A stretch of DNA of 64,000 bases. Origin: Neonectria sp. B-13. Taxonomy: Eukaryota; Ascomycota; Sordariomycetes; Hypocreales; Nectriaceae. Below are positions 47,398-61,900 of this stretch, piece after piece (the stretch's first letter is position 1; every line of letters starts with the position of its first letter). The notes below the pieces were generated by a model. That model ran no database searches, was not told the DNA's origin, and was given only the letters and a program-made list of their open reading frames with translations. The stretch covers positions 1 through 64,000 of the forward strand of contig NOKP01000037.1 in the NCBI GenBank assembly GCA_002682825.1, given 5' to 3'. The position numbers were made by a program, and so were the translations under genes.

Positions 47398-48768
47398 ATG
47401 CCTTCCCTACACAGTGACCACGCAAAGCTGTTCCGTCGCCGCGACTCCAAGTTGAGCATCCGGCCCTTGGACAAGATGGATTTGAAGCTGCCTTTCCTGC
47501 AAAGCCAGCACCCGAAAGAGCTGCGCATCATCGTCGACCACCACTATGCGTCCAAGACTTACACTTGCGGCTCAGCCGTCACTGGCACCGTCGTCTTCAC
47601 CCCGCGGAACGACACCCCCTTCGCCATGGTGCGCGTCAGCCTCGTCGGCACCACGAGCGTGACACGCCAGGACCTCGACTACGCGAAACGGTCGACGCAT
47701 TTCTTCCTCCGCACCGAGATGATCGTGCCGGAGTCGGCGTACCCCGAGTCCAAGGTCTTCCGGAGCGGAACCACCTACCGCATCCCGTTCTTGTTCATCG
47801 TCCCCGACCGCCTCACCTCCAGCGCTTGCACGCACCGGGTCGGTTCCGACAGCCTTCGAAACGCGCACTGTCTCCTGCCTCCGAGCATGGGGACCTGGGA
47901 GCGTGACGACCTGGGTGCGCCGCTGACGCATATCGAGTACAGCGTGCAAGCCTGCGTCGAGACCGGCCCCAAGCCTTGCAAGAAGAGCTCCGTGGCAATG
48001 GCGGCCAAGCACATCATCAATGTCTTGCCTTACTTGCCCGAAGAGCCGCCGTTGAGTATCTCCGACATCAACATTCAGTATGCTCTCGAGAAGACGAAGA
48101 AGGTCCGCAAGAACCTCTTCTCTTCCCCGGAGGGGCGCATAACTGCCACCGCCGTGCAACCAAAAGCCATCAATCTCGATTCCGACGGCTATGGATCGAG
48201 CGAATCTGCCATCTTGATCGACCTTGAATTCGAGCCCCTCTCCCAGAATGCCACTCCACCCGAAATCACCTCCCTCACGGCCTCGCTTCATACGCAAACA
48301 TGGGCTCGCCAAAGTCCCAGCATCACCTTTCCCAACATGGGCCTCCTGCGAGATGCGTACACGAACCACACGTCGCTCTTCTCCCGCCGGCCGGTCCAAA
48401 CGGCTTGGACCCCTTCTACCAAGGAAACTAAGGACGACGACAGCTCAGACACGGTTCCCTACTTGACAACAGTCAGGGTTCCCTTCAACCTCCCCATGTC
48501 GAAGAAGATGTTCCTACCGACGTTTCACACTTGCCTAGTCTCTCGCACTTACAAGGTCGACCTAGCCCTGGCGGTTGGTAACTCGACACTGAGGTTTACC
48601 GTACCTCTTCAGATCGCAATGGAGCATGTGGGAGAACACCTGGGAGATATGGCGACAATGGCCAACGATTTCGGTCTAGGGATGAGCGAAGATTGTTCAT
48701 CCGAAGATATGTGGCCACTTGTCCCCAGGTCTACTGATGGCGACGTCTTGCCTGGTTACTGGGCATGA
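47398..48768 (+). CDS. Arrestin-like protein
   Basis: A single-exon 456-aa cytosolic protein. ATG 47398 (MPSLHSDHAKLF) is chosen because the upstream in-frame extension has no ATG. Arrestin-fold marks: ELRIIVDHHYASKTYTCGSA, VTGTVVFTPR at the first strands; FAMVRVSLVGTT; GTTYRIPFLFIVPD; the fungal arrestin signature LLPPSMGTWERDDLGAPLTH followed by IEYSVQA. The C-terminal half has a second beta-sandwich-like part ending FTVPLQIAMEHVGE. In fungi such proteins act as adaptors for ubiquitin-driven endocytosis of transporters; no PPxY ligase-binding motif is visible, so that role needs another docking site or does not apply. GC-rich compared with its flanks. Confidence 0.85.
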   Translation: MPSLHSDHAKLFRRRDSKLSIRPLDKMDLKLPFLQSQHPKELRIIVDHHYASKTYTCGSAVTGTVVFTPRNDTPFAMVRVSLVGTTSVTRQDLDYAKRSTHFFLRTEMIVPESAYPESKVFRSGTTYRIPFLFIVPDRLTSSACTHRVGSDSLRNAHCLLPPSMGTWERDDLGAPLTHIEYSVQACVETGPKPCKKSSVAMAAKHIINVLPYLPEEPPLSISDINIQYALEKTKKVRKNLFSSPEGRITATAVQPKAINLDSDGYGSSESAILIDLEFEPLSQNATPPEITSLTASLHTQTWARQSPSITFPNMGLLRDAYTNHTSLFSRRPVQTAWTPSTKETKDDDSSDTVPYLTTVRVPFNLPMSKKMFLPTFHTCLVSRTYKVDLALAVGNSTLRFTVPLQIAMEHVGEHLGDMATMANDFGLGMSEDCSSEDMWPLVPRSTDGDVLPGYWA

Positions 48769-49965
48769 TAATCTCAAGGATAATGTGCTGTGAGATCCAC
48801 TAGTGAAGAGATGAAAAGTTCGTCCGGTCGTAATACTCAGGGTTCTTCGGAGGGCAATTTGGATTGGGAGTTAGATGAGCGGTGCAGGAGTTGGTGCATT
48901 ACTATATCATTGCTTGGCATGTCATTTACCTATTTTCATTTACAAGTAGCAATACCAATAATATTCAGACCAAGTCGTCAGTCAGCAACTTTGGGGATGC
49001 GGGTTTCTTCTGGTCCGACAAGATTACATTAGACCCGAGCACTGATAGATCCTCGCCCCGCACGATCCGGATGAGGCATAGTTAAACTATCCGTGGGTAC
49101 CCACCATGTGTGGTGTGACCTAACCTAGAGGGTACGGGGAAGGTCGTAGTGTGTGCAATGTAAGTTACGGTCTGGTAATGTACAAAAAGTAGTTTTGCGT
49201 AGCCAAGTGTGAAATGTGTATATTTACTCGGGTGATCAGTCTATGATAGGAAGGAAAATGCTGGCTGTGACCGCCTGGTTCCAACCTGGGCCGTAACACC
49301 ATGGATGGGTGGGACCCATGTCACCCATTTACGAGTTGTTTTTAATACTTACTTACCCATGAGTACACATCTCGTAGCATAGGTACCTATGCTAAGACTC
49401 TAGGTATTCATGCGTAAAGAAAACTGTCTATTTTCAACCTTTTTATTTAACATCAACCTGGACAAACTATCTAGTATCTTGACCATAATCAATTACATCA
49501 ATGGAAAATTTCTTTTCTTTCTGTATCAAGCTTTATTGCGTAGATAAGAGTCATAATTGAGCCTCTATGATCCTTTGGGCTATCTATGGGTACCCATACT
49601 ACGAGATGGGCGGTACAAGCTAACCCATGAGTACCCACCAAGGGAAGCTGGGTACCCGTCTCAAACAGCCAAGAGGGCTGCAACTTAACTTATTGAATCG
49701 GACTTCTGAAAATGCAAAGGACGGTAATTTTTGAATCATGACCTATTGTTCGATGGATATATCGCGTATACAGGATTGTCGTTCACTACTTTACTGCCCG
49801 GCTAAGATAGCCGTAATGACATCATTCCCAGAATCTCAGCACTGTAAACCCCTCATTCTCGGCTTATCCACGCTTTCTCAAGCGACCAGACATACCGAGG
49901 TGCATGGAGTAAACAGCTACGTACCGGTCTTCTATGTCGATTGAGCGTCTCCCGATACAATCGAG
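48769..49965. other. Intergenic with GGTACCCAT-rich inverted-repeat element
   Basis: About 1.2 kb between arrestin-like and regulator genes. The part 49090-49650 is dense in GGTACCCAT/ACCCATGAGTAC words and holds an inverted repeat (separate entry). No coding frame is supported. Confidence 0.5.
49366..49610. repeat. Imperfect inverted repeat, MITE-like
   Basis: The arm at 49366-49390 (CATCTCGTAGCATAGGTACCTAT core) is the reverse complement of 49585-49610 (ATGGGTACCCATACTACGAGATG core), with differences that are all C/T or G/A. In addition ACCCATGAGTAC occurs as a direct copy at about 49355-49366 and 49623-49634, outside the arms. The span is about 245 bp and contains no ORF. A non-autonomous transposon remnant is the simplest reading; a target-site duplication was not established. 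Confidence 0.55.
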
Positions 49966-52272
49966 ATGAACATGGAAATGGCCCCAGCGTATGTAGGTCG
50001 CGAACGAGGCCCGCGGAAGCGCCGGGTAACGGAAGCTTGCGGCGCGTGTCGGGATCGGAAGACGCGCTGCGATGGACGTCGCCCTGTATGTCGGGCTTGT
50101 GAAGATCGCGGCGTCGGCTCAAGTTGTGTATACAAGAGAAGCAAGCGTCGGCGGCGACAACCCGTATCTGCTACCTCGGAGTCGGAACCGACATGGGTCT
50201 TCCGAGAGTCACAGACAGAGCAGACTGGCACGGAATCGACCAACGCCAACGACGACTCGTCGTGTCAACCGTGGTCCTCGACACACGGCGACGGGCTTGC
50301 GATATTGGCCGGCCGCCATGACAACTCCAGCTACGGGCCGTCGTCCACAGTCGCGTTCCTTCGCCGCATCTTGCCCGGCAATGTTGCTCACGACGCCGCA
50401 ACAGAATCGGGCGGTGACGACGACACTGAACATATTCTGGAACCCATACCGGTACAAAACGACGGTGTGGCCTTGCTTCCGCGGCGTCGCAGTGCTGACG
50501 ACTTTGTGTCCTGCTACTGGGACTTCATCCACCCCATGTTTCCGGTGCTGCACAAGACCACTTTCATTCGCCAGTACGAGCGGTTTTGGGCGACTGAAAG
50601 CCATCCCGACGAGGGGACACCACCCCATCCTGAAGCAGATAATGCCGTCTTCTTATCGACGATGAACCTCGTCTTTGCTCTCGGCTGCAAGTTCAGCAGT
50701 GTCATCCCTGACACGCACAAGGCATCTGTCGCGGATGGCTTTTACCAAAAGTCGCGGCAGTCTGCCAACTTTGATGCTTTGGACTCGGCATCTTTGCCCT
50801 TGGTCCAGATGTGGATCTTGACCGGGGTTTACCTCCAGTCGACCCGGCATTCCAGTCGCTGCTGGAACTCGATAGGCCTTGCCGTTCGTGTTGCCCAGGG
50901 CCTTGGGTTGCACATTGACCCAGGTGCTCGCAAGACGTCGCAGTTGGAACGCGAGATGAGGAAGCGCATCTGGCACACTTGCATGAATCTTGATCGGTGA
51001 GTGGCACGGTTATATCATCATAACTAACTGGCCCTTGGTAACCCGGTTTTCCAGACTGATTGCAATGGCCTTTGGCCGTCCCACCATGATTCATCAAGAC
51101 AACATGGTTTCGTTGCCCGCCATGATTGATGACGAATACCTGAGGGAACACGGCGAGGGTGTGCAGCCCCCTCAGACTCCCTGTTGCCTTGGCCTCTTCG
51201 TCTCGTCATGCACCCTTCTGGAATTGCTGGAAAAGGTGTTGGGATTTCTTTCCAAGAACGAGCCGACAGCAAAGTTGCGTACCCAAGCCGAGGCCTCGAA
51301 GCAGAGAGCAGATCTCGTACTGCGAGTCTTGGATCTCAACCGCCAGCTTGACGAGTTTTCGGGCAGCATCCCAACATATCTCAAGGGGACTATTGAAGAT
51401 GACTCGGGCGACCCAGGTGCCAACAAAGTCACGCTGCAGAAACACGTGCTTGAATGCAGGTATGGAAGTTGGACCCCAATACATCCACGCGAATCCGTCT
51501 TAACATCCGGCTACTAGATTCCTCCTCACGAGACTGCTCCTTTTACGTCCTCTGTTACTGTTGACGGTCACCATAGAAGAGACCAAGGGCCCGTCCAACG
51601 ACTTGGATGGAATCGGCCAGTCATCGTTAACTAACACAATAATCCAAAAGTGCTGTGACCTCTGCGTGCAAACGGCATATCGCCTGGTTGACACGATTTA
51701 CGCAGCCCTAGGAACTCCCCACCGCAGCTCGTGTTGGCACGCTGTGTACTGTCAGTCAATCTTCTCATCATTCCCGCCAGTTGCTAACAGGCGGCTTAGT
51801 CACCTTCTCGTCGGCAATTGTCCTCATGGCTTCGTTGAAATGCGATATGCTTGACATCGAATCTGGCCACGCTGACTTTCGAACTCGGTGGGATCGTTGC
51901 TTGTTAATTCTTGAACACTACAAAGACCAGGTGCAATCGGCTGCTCATGCGATTGGTTCACTGAAAGCAGTCCAGAGGCGTCTCTTCCAGAACGCCGATA
52001 GTGCAGGTAATTATGATCCAACTTTCGTCTTGCAAAATACCAACTGCCATCTAATATGCCTAGCAGATTCTCAGGGACACCCAGCCGGGCCCGGTTCGAG
52101 TATAGCCTGCGGGGAGATGGCGACACTTCCTCAACAAGACCTCAGTGATATTCTGGGCCCAGATATCGCTGATCCTTTTTCTCTCGACGGATTTCCGGAG
52201 TTGTACTTGCCGATGCATTCACCAGACATGGGTTGGCTAGAATTATTCCAATCACAACCTAATCTGTCATGA
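49966..52272 (+). CDS. Zn2Cys6 fungal transcription factor
   Basis: A nuclear regulator with an N-terminal binuclear zinc cluster (Cys 25, 28, 35, 42, 45, 54; CX2CX6CX6CX2CX8C) followed by a basic linker KRSKRRRR. Exons 49966-50996, 51055-51459, 51518-51750, 51800-52272 (introns 58, 58 and 49 nt) give 713 aa. A further 60-nt in-frame intron at 52007-52066 is likely (GTAATT..CTAATATGCCTAGCAG), giving 693 aa. The middle has the fungal-specific transcription factor domain: DFVSCYWDFIHPMFPVLHK, ARVAQGLGLHIDP-like AVRVAQGLGLH, EREMRKRIWHTCMNLDRLIAMAFGRP. The C-terminus is an acidic/hydrophobic stretch (DLSDILGPDIADPFSLDGF), a plausible activation region. It converges on the FAD monooxygenase gene and may control it. 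Confidence 0.93.
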
Positions 52273-52462
52273 CGAGGTGCGCCGGGGTGAAATCGCAGAT
52301 GTGGATACGGATAAGTTATTGTATCATGTATAACTAGGGACTGGTGTATAAATGGGAAATATAGTGAGTGAATTATTTAGACTAGTAAGAGAGTGCCTGT
52401 GTACGTGTTGCTTTTCATTCCCGTCTCCCTAGCTCGTTACATTGCGCCGGCTTTTGTATCTT

Positions 52463-53862
52463 TTATGCTGCGCATCTACTTGCTAGCTCAGCTTGAGCAG
52501 CCTTGCACAACTCTTCAACATCGACATTGGCAATGATGCCATTGCGGTGGTTGATCTCAGCCTCGATCTTGGCGAAATCAGCCCCAATCCCGTCAGCCAT
52601 CCACTCGTATGTATCACCGATATGCCTGCTGCTCTGGACCAACCCCGAGCCCCGTTCTCGCCGCACCGCGTCGTACACGTCCAGAGCGCGCTCGATCTCG
52701 CCATGGCTGACTACCACTGGATCTGATAGAAGATGCGCCAGAACTGCGGCGTCTTCAATGCACATACCGGCACCGGCTCCATGGTGTGGCGATGTCGCGT
52801 GGGCAGCGTCACCAACCAGACACACGCCGCCCTTGGTAAAAGTAGGCGGCGGGTTGTCACCCAAGTCAAAAATGGCCCACTGTTTAGAATCGGTCAGTAC
52901 TGTGGAATGAACGGGCAAGACAGGACTTACAGTGTCAAGATCTGGCTTTGCCAGCTGCAACACACTTGTAACAGTAGGTCCAAAGTCGGCAAAGTCCTTG
53001 AGGGCATCTTGGCGTGTAGCCGGCGCTGTAAGCTTTGAATGATCCGGCCAGTCCCTGGATGTGGTATGGAAGGCGACGACATTCATTGTCTCTCCGTGGT
53101 TGATGGGAAACGTGAGAACATGACCACCTTTGCCCATCTGCTTGGGTGTCAGCCGCCATACTTAGTTTCAACAGTATTCGCATCGAGCGGACGTACATGC
53201 ATGCCCGCGTTCTGGGCCTTTTCCTTTCCAATATTGGCCACTGCAACCTCCATTGGTATCAATGCCCGATAGGCATACTTGTGCGTGTATGAAGGCAAGG
53301 CGCAGGGGTGGTCAGCACCAAATAGACACTGACGGACTTTGGACTTGATTCCATCACACGCCAGAATAGCGTCGGCCTTGGCAGTCGTTCCGTCGGTGAA
53401 GAACAACGTATAATCACCGCCTTCATTGCGCTCAAATTTGTCCAACCGCTTACGAAACGATGCCAGTTCGGAGGGGATCAACTTGACAAGCTCGTCGAGA
53501 AAGTGTGCTCGGTGAGCGCCGTTTTGGCCAATGCTGCTGTTGATTGAAAATGCAGGCTGCTGGGACTTCGCTTCGGCGGTCTTGGTCTGGCCGTCATAGT
53601 AGTCAAACCAGACCTTTTGCTTCGAAGCCGACTGGTTGCGCGTGCACACCTTCTCGAAGGCTTCATGGACTCCTGGGTGACATATTTTCATCGACTGGAC
53701 TGCATTGGGGGTGAAGGAGATACCGGCTCCGATCTCTCCAAAACCATGTGCTTGTTCGTAGATTTTGACTGAGACGCCACGGTGGTGGAGAGCGATGGCG
53801 AGTGTCAACCCGGCGATGCCTCCGCCGATAATGGCATAGTTGAGCTTTTGGTTGGATTGCAT
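52463..53862 (-). CDS. FAD-dependent aromatic monooxygenase (salicylate hydroxylase-like)
   Basis: A group A flavoprotein monooxygenase that should hydroxylate a small aromatic or polyketide-like substrate with NAD(P)H and O2. Exons 53862-53197, 53137-52931, 52879-52463 (introns 59 and 51 nt) give 429 aa. The first acceptor is a NAGNAG site (AAG CAG at 53143-53138), so a form with one extra Gln is possible. Marks: IIGGGIAGLTLAIALHHRG (FAD Rossmann), GAGISFTPNAV, ACDGIKSKVR (DG motif) and CLVGDAAHATSPHHGAGAG (GD motif and FAD ribityl site). Met 53862 directly precedes the Rossmann strand; the longer open frame upstream is not conserved-looking. It lies tail-to-tail with the Zn2Cys6 regulator, 190 bp apart. 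Confidence 0.92.
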
Positions 53863-54517
53863 TTTGCTATGATCAAGTGGGAGCTGAGGAGTCGTGAGAT
53901 GTTGGCAGATCCATTTTACTGGTATCAGACAGGCGTTTATATATTGCTCCATGGAAGCGTCATCAATGCATTCGATGAATGTCAATTGGTGACTATAGGC
54001 CAAGAAGAGGCGGGTCCGGATCTCGGCTCGGCCGCGTCGGCACTTGCCACCGTTCCCGATGCTGTTCCCGATCAGATCCCGATCCGGCATTGCCGAAAGC
54101 AATTTCCGCTCTCATAAGTTATACGCATACCGACATGATGGATATGTCGGGTTCAAGCTATGACATAATTATGGTATCAATATACATTGCGACTAATTAC
54201 CGTCTCCATTTTTTACTGCAGCTGCTGCCTTCGTCGGATTTGTAGCTGCGCAAGAGCGGGAGTGACAGTAAGGTCTTGGCTATGTGAACTTCAACCCATC
54301 TTTTAGTCTTAGCTGGAGCCTACCAACTCACAGGATCCAGCGTCTGACCTGTCTCTGTGATTGGTTGCCTTAATAGTAAATGCATGCTTAGCTAAGGCAT
54401 TCATAAAAGTCAGCCTTGACATGTTTTTGCCCGCTGTCAACCCCGCTTAATTAACATCAGGCTGGAGAGTTGCGATAATTAGATTTAGATCCTTACTCTT
54501 CTTACTTTCAAATCAAA
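53863..54517. other. Divergent intergenic region
   Basis: About 650 bp between the starts of the monooxygenase (-) and the HET-domain gene (+). Nothing beyond promoter sequence is recognised. Confidence 0.5.
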
Positions 54518-56672
54518 ATGGCTGAACCAGCAAATTACCACGACTGCGACTTTTGTAGAAAGATGGAGATCGACATAAACAGGAAGCAACTCAATTTAAG
54601 CGAGAAAGCTCCGGGTTACATTGTCTTCTTCAAGCCCAAGCTTGACGCTCTATTGTCAGCCGCTGCAACTTGTCAGTTCTCCCAATGGCTCATCAGTAAC
54701 TGGTCAACACGTTTTTCCTACGCTTGGGAGGATTTGAAGGCCAGATCTGGTGATATCAGCCTCTGTATGGATTATTTATCATACACCTTCGATGTGCTCC
54801 CCGTTGTTGAGATTATCTGGATCGGGCTATGGGATCCAAAGGAAGAGTTTGACGAGCAAAACGGCCGATGTCGAGTTCAGTCCCGTGGATATCTGGACGT
54901 CATTGCATCCGCTGGTACGGTCGAGTATCCAATATCTCCAGCAGCAGAACCGTCTAACCGAGACTTTTCTTTCAGGCGACCCAGCTGCAGACTTTGTCAC
55001 CACCCGTCCAATCAATCAGAGCATTGGGTCGGGTGACAACTTCTCCCTTTCGCGCTGGTGGATACATGATTGTCTGCGTAACCATGATAGCTGTCCTAAG
55101 CCTCCCCTAGACTTCATGCCAAAGAGGGTTCTGAAGCTGCAACAGGACGGAGCTGGCCAGTATCAGGTTACACTCCACCACCCCTCCTCACCTGAGCCGT
55201 ACGTGGCACTGAGCTACTGCTGGGGGGGTGATCAGCCACAAAAGACAATGAAAGCCAAGATGAGCTCTGGTAACTTTGAGGTTGACTGGGAAGCTCTGCC
55301 AAGATCAATTCAGGATGCCATCAAGGTCACGGTTGGCCTAGGCTATGGCTATCTGTGGGTCGATTCTCTGTGCATTGTACAGGATGATGATCAGGAGAAG
55401 GCTAAGCAAATCGCCCTAATGCCAAAGATATACGCCAAGGCTATTGTCACAATCCTAGCATCTCGAGCAGAACGTGCCGTCGACGGGTTCCTCAGCGACA
55501 TTGACGTTGATTCAGCCACTGAGCTTTGTGTCAAGCTCCCATTCAAAGGCCCCAACTCTTCGACAAGCGGCACGGTATTCATCGCAAAAATGCGGAATTC
55601 TGGAGACACTGAGCCAATCGACTACAGGGGTTGGACACTTCAAGAGCGCTACCTGTCTCCTCGGGTTCTAGATTACTCGACCAACCAACTGTCATGGATG
55701 TGCCCAACGTCGCTCGAAGACCCCGGTTACTCGGACGGGTGGAGGGCCGGGACAAGACAGGATGAGAAAGGACTTTATCCTGTCACAAGCTTTTATAGGA
55801 AGTCCTGGGGTCAATCCGACGCCAATGGGGTGCACAGTGCCGTCCACGGGTGGAGAAGCATTGTCGAGACCTATACGAAAAGAAGGTTGACCTTTCCAAA
55901 GGATCGCATCCTTGCTATATCAGGCGTCGCTGAGATGTTTTCATCAGAGATCAGCGATCAGTATATTGTCGGCCATTGGAAACAAAGCCTACCATTCGAC
56001 CTATTGTGGTCTACGGTTCCTGGAAGACCACTGCAACGACGTCAATCGGAGTATCATGCACCCTCGTGGTCTTGGGCTGCGGTCACGGCCGAGATCTGGT
56101 ACAACTTTGCGCGTGCGGCCAGTCCATCCGAGTATGAGCCACCCAAGCCTGCACTGTCTCTATCAGAAACGGGAAGGGAATTGGAAGAAGCGACAGCAGT
56201 ATTTGGTGCAGTTAGCAGTGGTTACATCAGAGGTTGTGGAAGGTTCCGAAGTCTTATGTGGTTTGGAAATCAGGAAACGCCAGATCATCTGCATGTTCTT
56301 CACGACCGGGACCTAACAGGAGACTTTCGGCCTGTTCCGTTGCTTCGAATGACTCCTGATGCCATAGAGAACGAATTCGCTCACAAGCCTTTGGATAAAG
56401 ACGTCTTCATCACAGTCCACCTTCTCCACGTTGGAACATGTTCCGGCTGGGGTTTGAGAGGCATCGTCGGTCTTGTTCTTCGTGAGTTGTCTTCGGAAGG
56501 TCAAAGGTCCACAGGGCGAAGATTCACACGACTTGGAGTCTTTCATATCAATCCCACGTCAAAGAGGAAGAAGAAGGCGCTTGGCATTCCTCGGCCCTTT
56601 GAAAGCCTGGTGAATGGAGATATGCAGGGCTTCTTCGAGAAGGAAAAGGAAGAGGACTTTGAGATTGTCTAG
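54518..56672 (+). CDS. HET-domain (heterokaryon incompatibility-type) protein
   Basis: Two exons (54518-54914, 54976-56672; 61-nt intron joining SAG|DPAADFVTTRP) give 697 aa. The HET domain spans about residues 208-360: YVALSYCWGG, LPRSIQDAIKVT, GYGYLWVDSLCIVQDD, YAKAIVTILAS and, further on, RGWTLQERYLSPRVLDY. An N-terminal CX2C pair (CDFCRKM) and a WWIHDCLRNHDSC element precede it, as usual in this family. The C-terminal part carries YHAPSWSWAA, also a family mark. HET domains are related to TIR folds and trigger cell death on non-self fusion in some fungi; most genomic copies have no known allele specificity. No NACHT or repeat domain is attached. Confidence 0.93.
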
Positions 56673-58780
<2,108 letters not shown>

Positions 58781-58919
58781 ATATGAGCCTTACAGTCGAT
58801 ATTAAAGAAGATAGAATCCTGTTCATGAATACGTTTGAGTGCGATGGTCATAAGTTGGAATAAACAAGCAGTCAAACCATAGCTATTTATTACAATGCGA
58901 AAGAGTTCCATCCCAGTTA

Positions 58920-61900
58920 CTACTCATCAGTAACAGTCCCGTAAATAGTGATTCGTTCATCCTGCCCACAGTTCTCAGACAAATCCCCAACGCAAGATGT
59001 GTTACACTCCTTGGACTTGACCAATGTGGACTTGGGCGAGATGGTGTTCCCGCAGTAGCATTCAGATCCGCGGGCGAGGCCGAAGTACGTATAGTCCTTG
59101 GTCAAGCACAGCTGAGAACACTCCTGCCTCTCCATTTTCCGGTTTGTCGTAGGGGTAGAGTCGAAAGCCAGACTGGAATTTGCGTTGGTGTAGCATCCGA
59201 TCTCTCTGTATGCTCGCCAAAGGCTGTCTGAAAGACTGTAGACGCTGACTGCCGTGTCGCTGCCGCATGGCAAGGATCCACCGCCCACACATTTACTGCC
59301 GCACTCTGAATCTACCTTTTTAGAGTCCAGGGCAAGCTGCTGGCCACAGGAGCAAGTCGTGCTGTTCTGAACACCCCAGTACTGGTATCCCTCGCGCGAG
59401 CAAAAGGCGCCACACGCCTTGACGGTCATTGCGCTCGCATCACTGAAGTAGTCGCCCGTGAGGACCAGATGCTTCTTCATAGGCTTGTAGCACCCATGCG
59501 AGACGATATCTTTGTCAAAATCTCTCTTCGTTTCCCAGCCTAGAATGGGTCCCGTGCAGTAAGCCTTACCAGGGACGAGTTTCGAGGTACAGTCGCCCCC
59601 TTTGAGCGACGGATTGACGGACCGGAAGAGTGAAGCGGTGATGAAATTCTGCGTGATGCTTGCGCAGTTCTCTCCGGTTTCGACGACATGCCAGCGACCG
59701 CAGTTCGGGGTAGTACCATCGGCTACTTCAGTATTTGACGGAGGAGCGACCTTTTCAGTTGTGTATTCGGTGTTTGTTGGTCTGTAAGACCTTGTCTTGT
59801 TCGTTGTGCCCTTGTATTCTCCGCCAACAGGTGATACGCAGAGGACGTTTCCGTAGGTTTGGCTCGCGGTCTTGATGTTGTTGCAGTCACTGGAAATCCA
59901 GGGATTGTACTGTCTAAGCTTGGGCTCCTTGACGCCTGTGGCAAGGTAGACCCCCATACAGTCTTGATCCTTTGTGCGGACGTAGGTATCACATTTGAGA
60001 GGCAGGCAAATTTTCGTATCGGTGTCAATGCTGGAACAGTTCCGAATCTCAGAGTTGCCGATAAAAACAGACGCCGATGACACACTGAACTTTTGGGCGA
60101 TGGAATCGCACGTGTCCCCTTTGGCGGCTGTATAAGTGACGTTGGACAGACACCACGTTTCAGGCTCCGGCTTGGTAGGAATGATCGGCGGCTGCGGGTC
60201 GGTCTGTTGGTTGTCAAGACCACATCTGTCCTTGGCGTGCTTCAAGGCATCCTGATAAAAGTCGTACGCTCGGTATATCGAGTATGGACTTCGTTGCATC
60301 ATTTGCAAACGTCCGACGTAGCAGTCGGAGCATAATTCTTCCTTGCGCATCTTCTCAAAGGTAGTAAAATCATCGAAGTTGATGATTATATCTGTATGCG
60401 TCAGTCGGCATTTTCTTGGCAGTATGGAATGGTGTAGATAGTGGAACATACCGTTGCAATACTTCTCCGTCTCGTCATCCTTCTGGCATTGCTCCTTGAG
60501 CCCGTATTGGATGTAGCCTCCCGAGTACTCGGCCGGAGCGCCGTTTTCCCACGTTGCGCCGCTGCAGAGCCTTTCAACCGAGTCAACCCATTGGTCAACG
60601 GATCGTTTGCACCCATCGTCGCAAATCCAGCTCATCTTGGCACCGCGACCCTCAAGAGTTCCATGATAACGCATCTCGCGGAAGGTTCGTGTCAGGTCAT
60701 GGCACTTGATCTTCGCCGTTAGCGCTTTCCGGCAGGCCTGGGTGAAGTTTTTCACGCTTCCAACCGTCTCCGAGCTGTGCAGTGTGTAGTCTTCAAACTC
60801 CCGCGGGCCTGTTGTTCCATTGATACCTCCACGCCAGGCGATCAAGGATGAGGCTGATCCATTGCGCTTAGGGGTCGCTTCCGTAGGCACTGTGCCATGC
60901 GGGCTAATCATCTCGACGGAACCGACGGTGACGAGGTTGTAAATCCATACATCGGAACTTTGTTCAGTGTAGAAGATCTTCTCTTGGCAGTTGCCCTTGC
61001 CGTTGTCGATGCACTGGCCGTCATACTTCTGGAACCACGAATACAGTCCAGTGCCGAGGACGTACACAGTTATGGAGTCAACCAATCGAACTCCCCAGGA
61101 CGATGCGCACGCTGATGAGCTTTCGCCGCAGTCATCGAACGTTGGGTCATAGGGGAAAGCGCCCAGCTGGTTCCTGAACGGCCCAGGGCTGGCCGGATAA
61201 GGCTGGAAGTACGGCGACTCTGTAAGCAGCAGGCCCATAAGGACGTTGCTTGCTCCAGAAAGTTGGTACTGATAGAGAAGGCAGCGCTCTACCGATGTTC
61301 CCCAAAGCCAGGTAGGCCCAGAACTTTTGATGAGCACGCCTCGTGCTGCGTAGGCATCGATGCTGGTCTGCTTGTCGTCGATGTCGTGATCCGCGACCCA
61401 AACCCAGACGTTCTCGAAATACGCTGAGGCCTTCGGGGTGACGTGAAGCATGAGTGACGCAGCGATGCAATCAGAGTTGAGCTCCTGTGGAAGCTTAGGG
61501 CACTTGTCACCTTGGAGATTACTGCCCTCGGCACCGCCAACTCGGAAGTGAGAGTCTGATCTGTTGTTAGCACTCTGTCAAGTATTGCAGAATCATATCA
61601 TAGGGTATGACACTCACCCCAAAGACCAGCCGATCCCTGGAAGGATTCGTGTACATTCCACTCAAGAAGAACTGCGCCTGCTGTTGGGCCCCGAACTGTA
61701 AACATAATCGACTGGATCTCAGCAACTCCCTCGTTACCGGGAACTCCAACTCGAACCACAGGGCGAGGTTTGTTGATGTCTTCGAACTTGGCGCCGGTTC
61801 CCATAAGCTGAGGCCAGGCTTGGCCAACCACTCTGGATCCAACGGGAATGGTGACAGTGTCTTTGATGACGTACACGCCGTATGGAATATAGACAACCGC

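Noticed and set aside
47572..48399. Long - strand frame (275 codons)
   Set aside because: Antisense shadow of the GC-rich arrestin-like gene; Gly/Arg/Asp-rich without domains.
50072..50665. 197-codon + frame inside the Zn2Cys6 gene
   Set aside because: Alternative frame of the first exon; the zinc cluster and factor domain are in the other frame.
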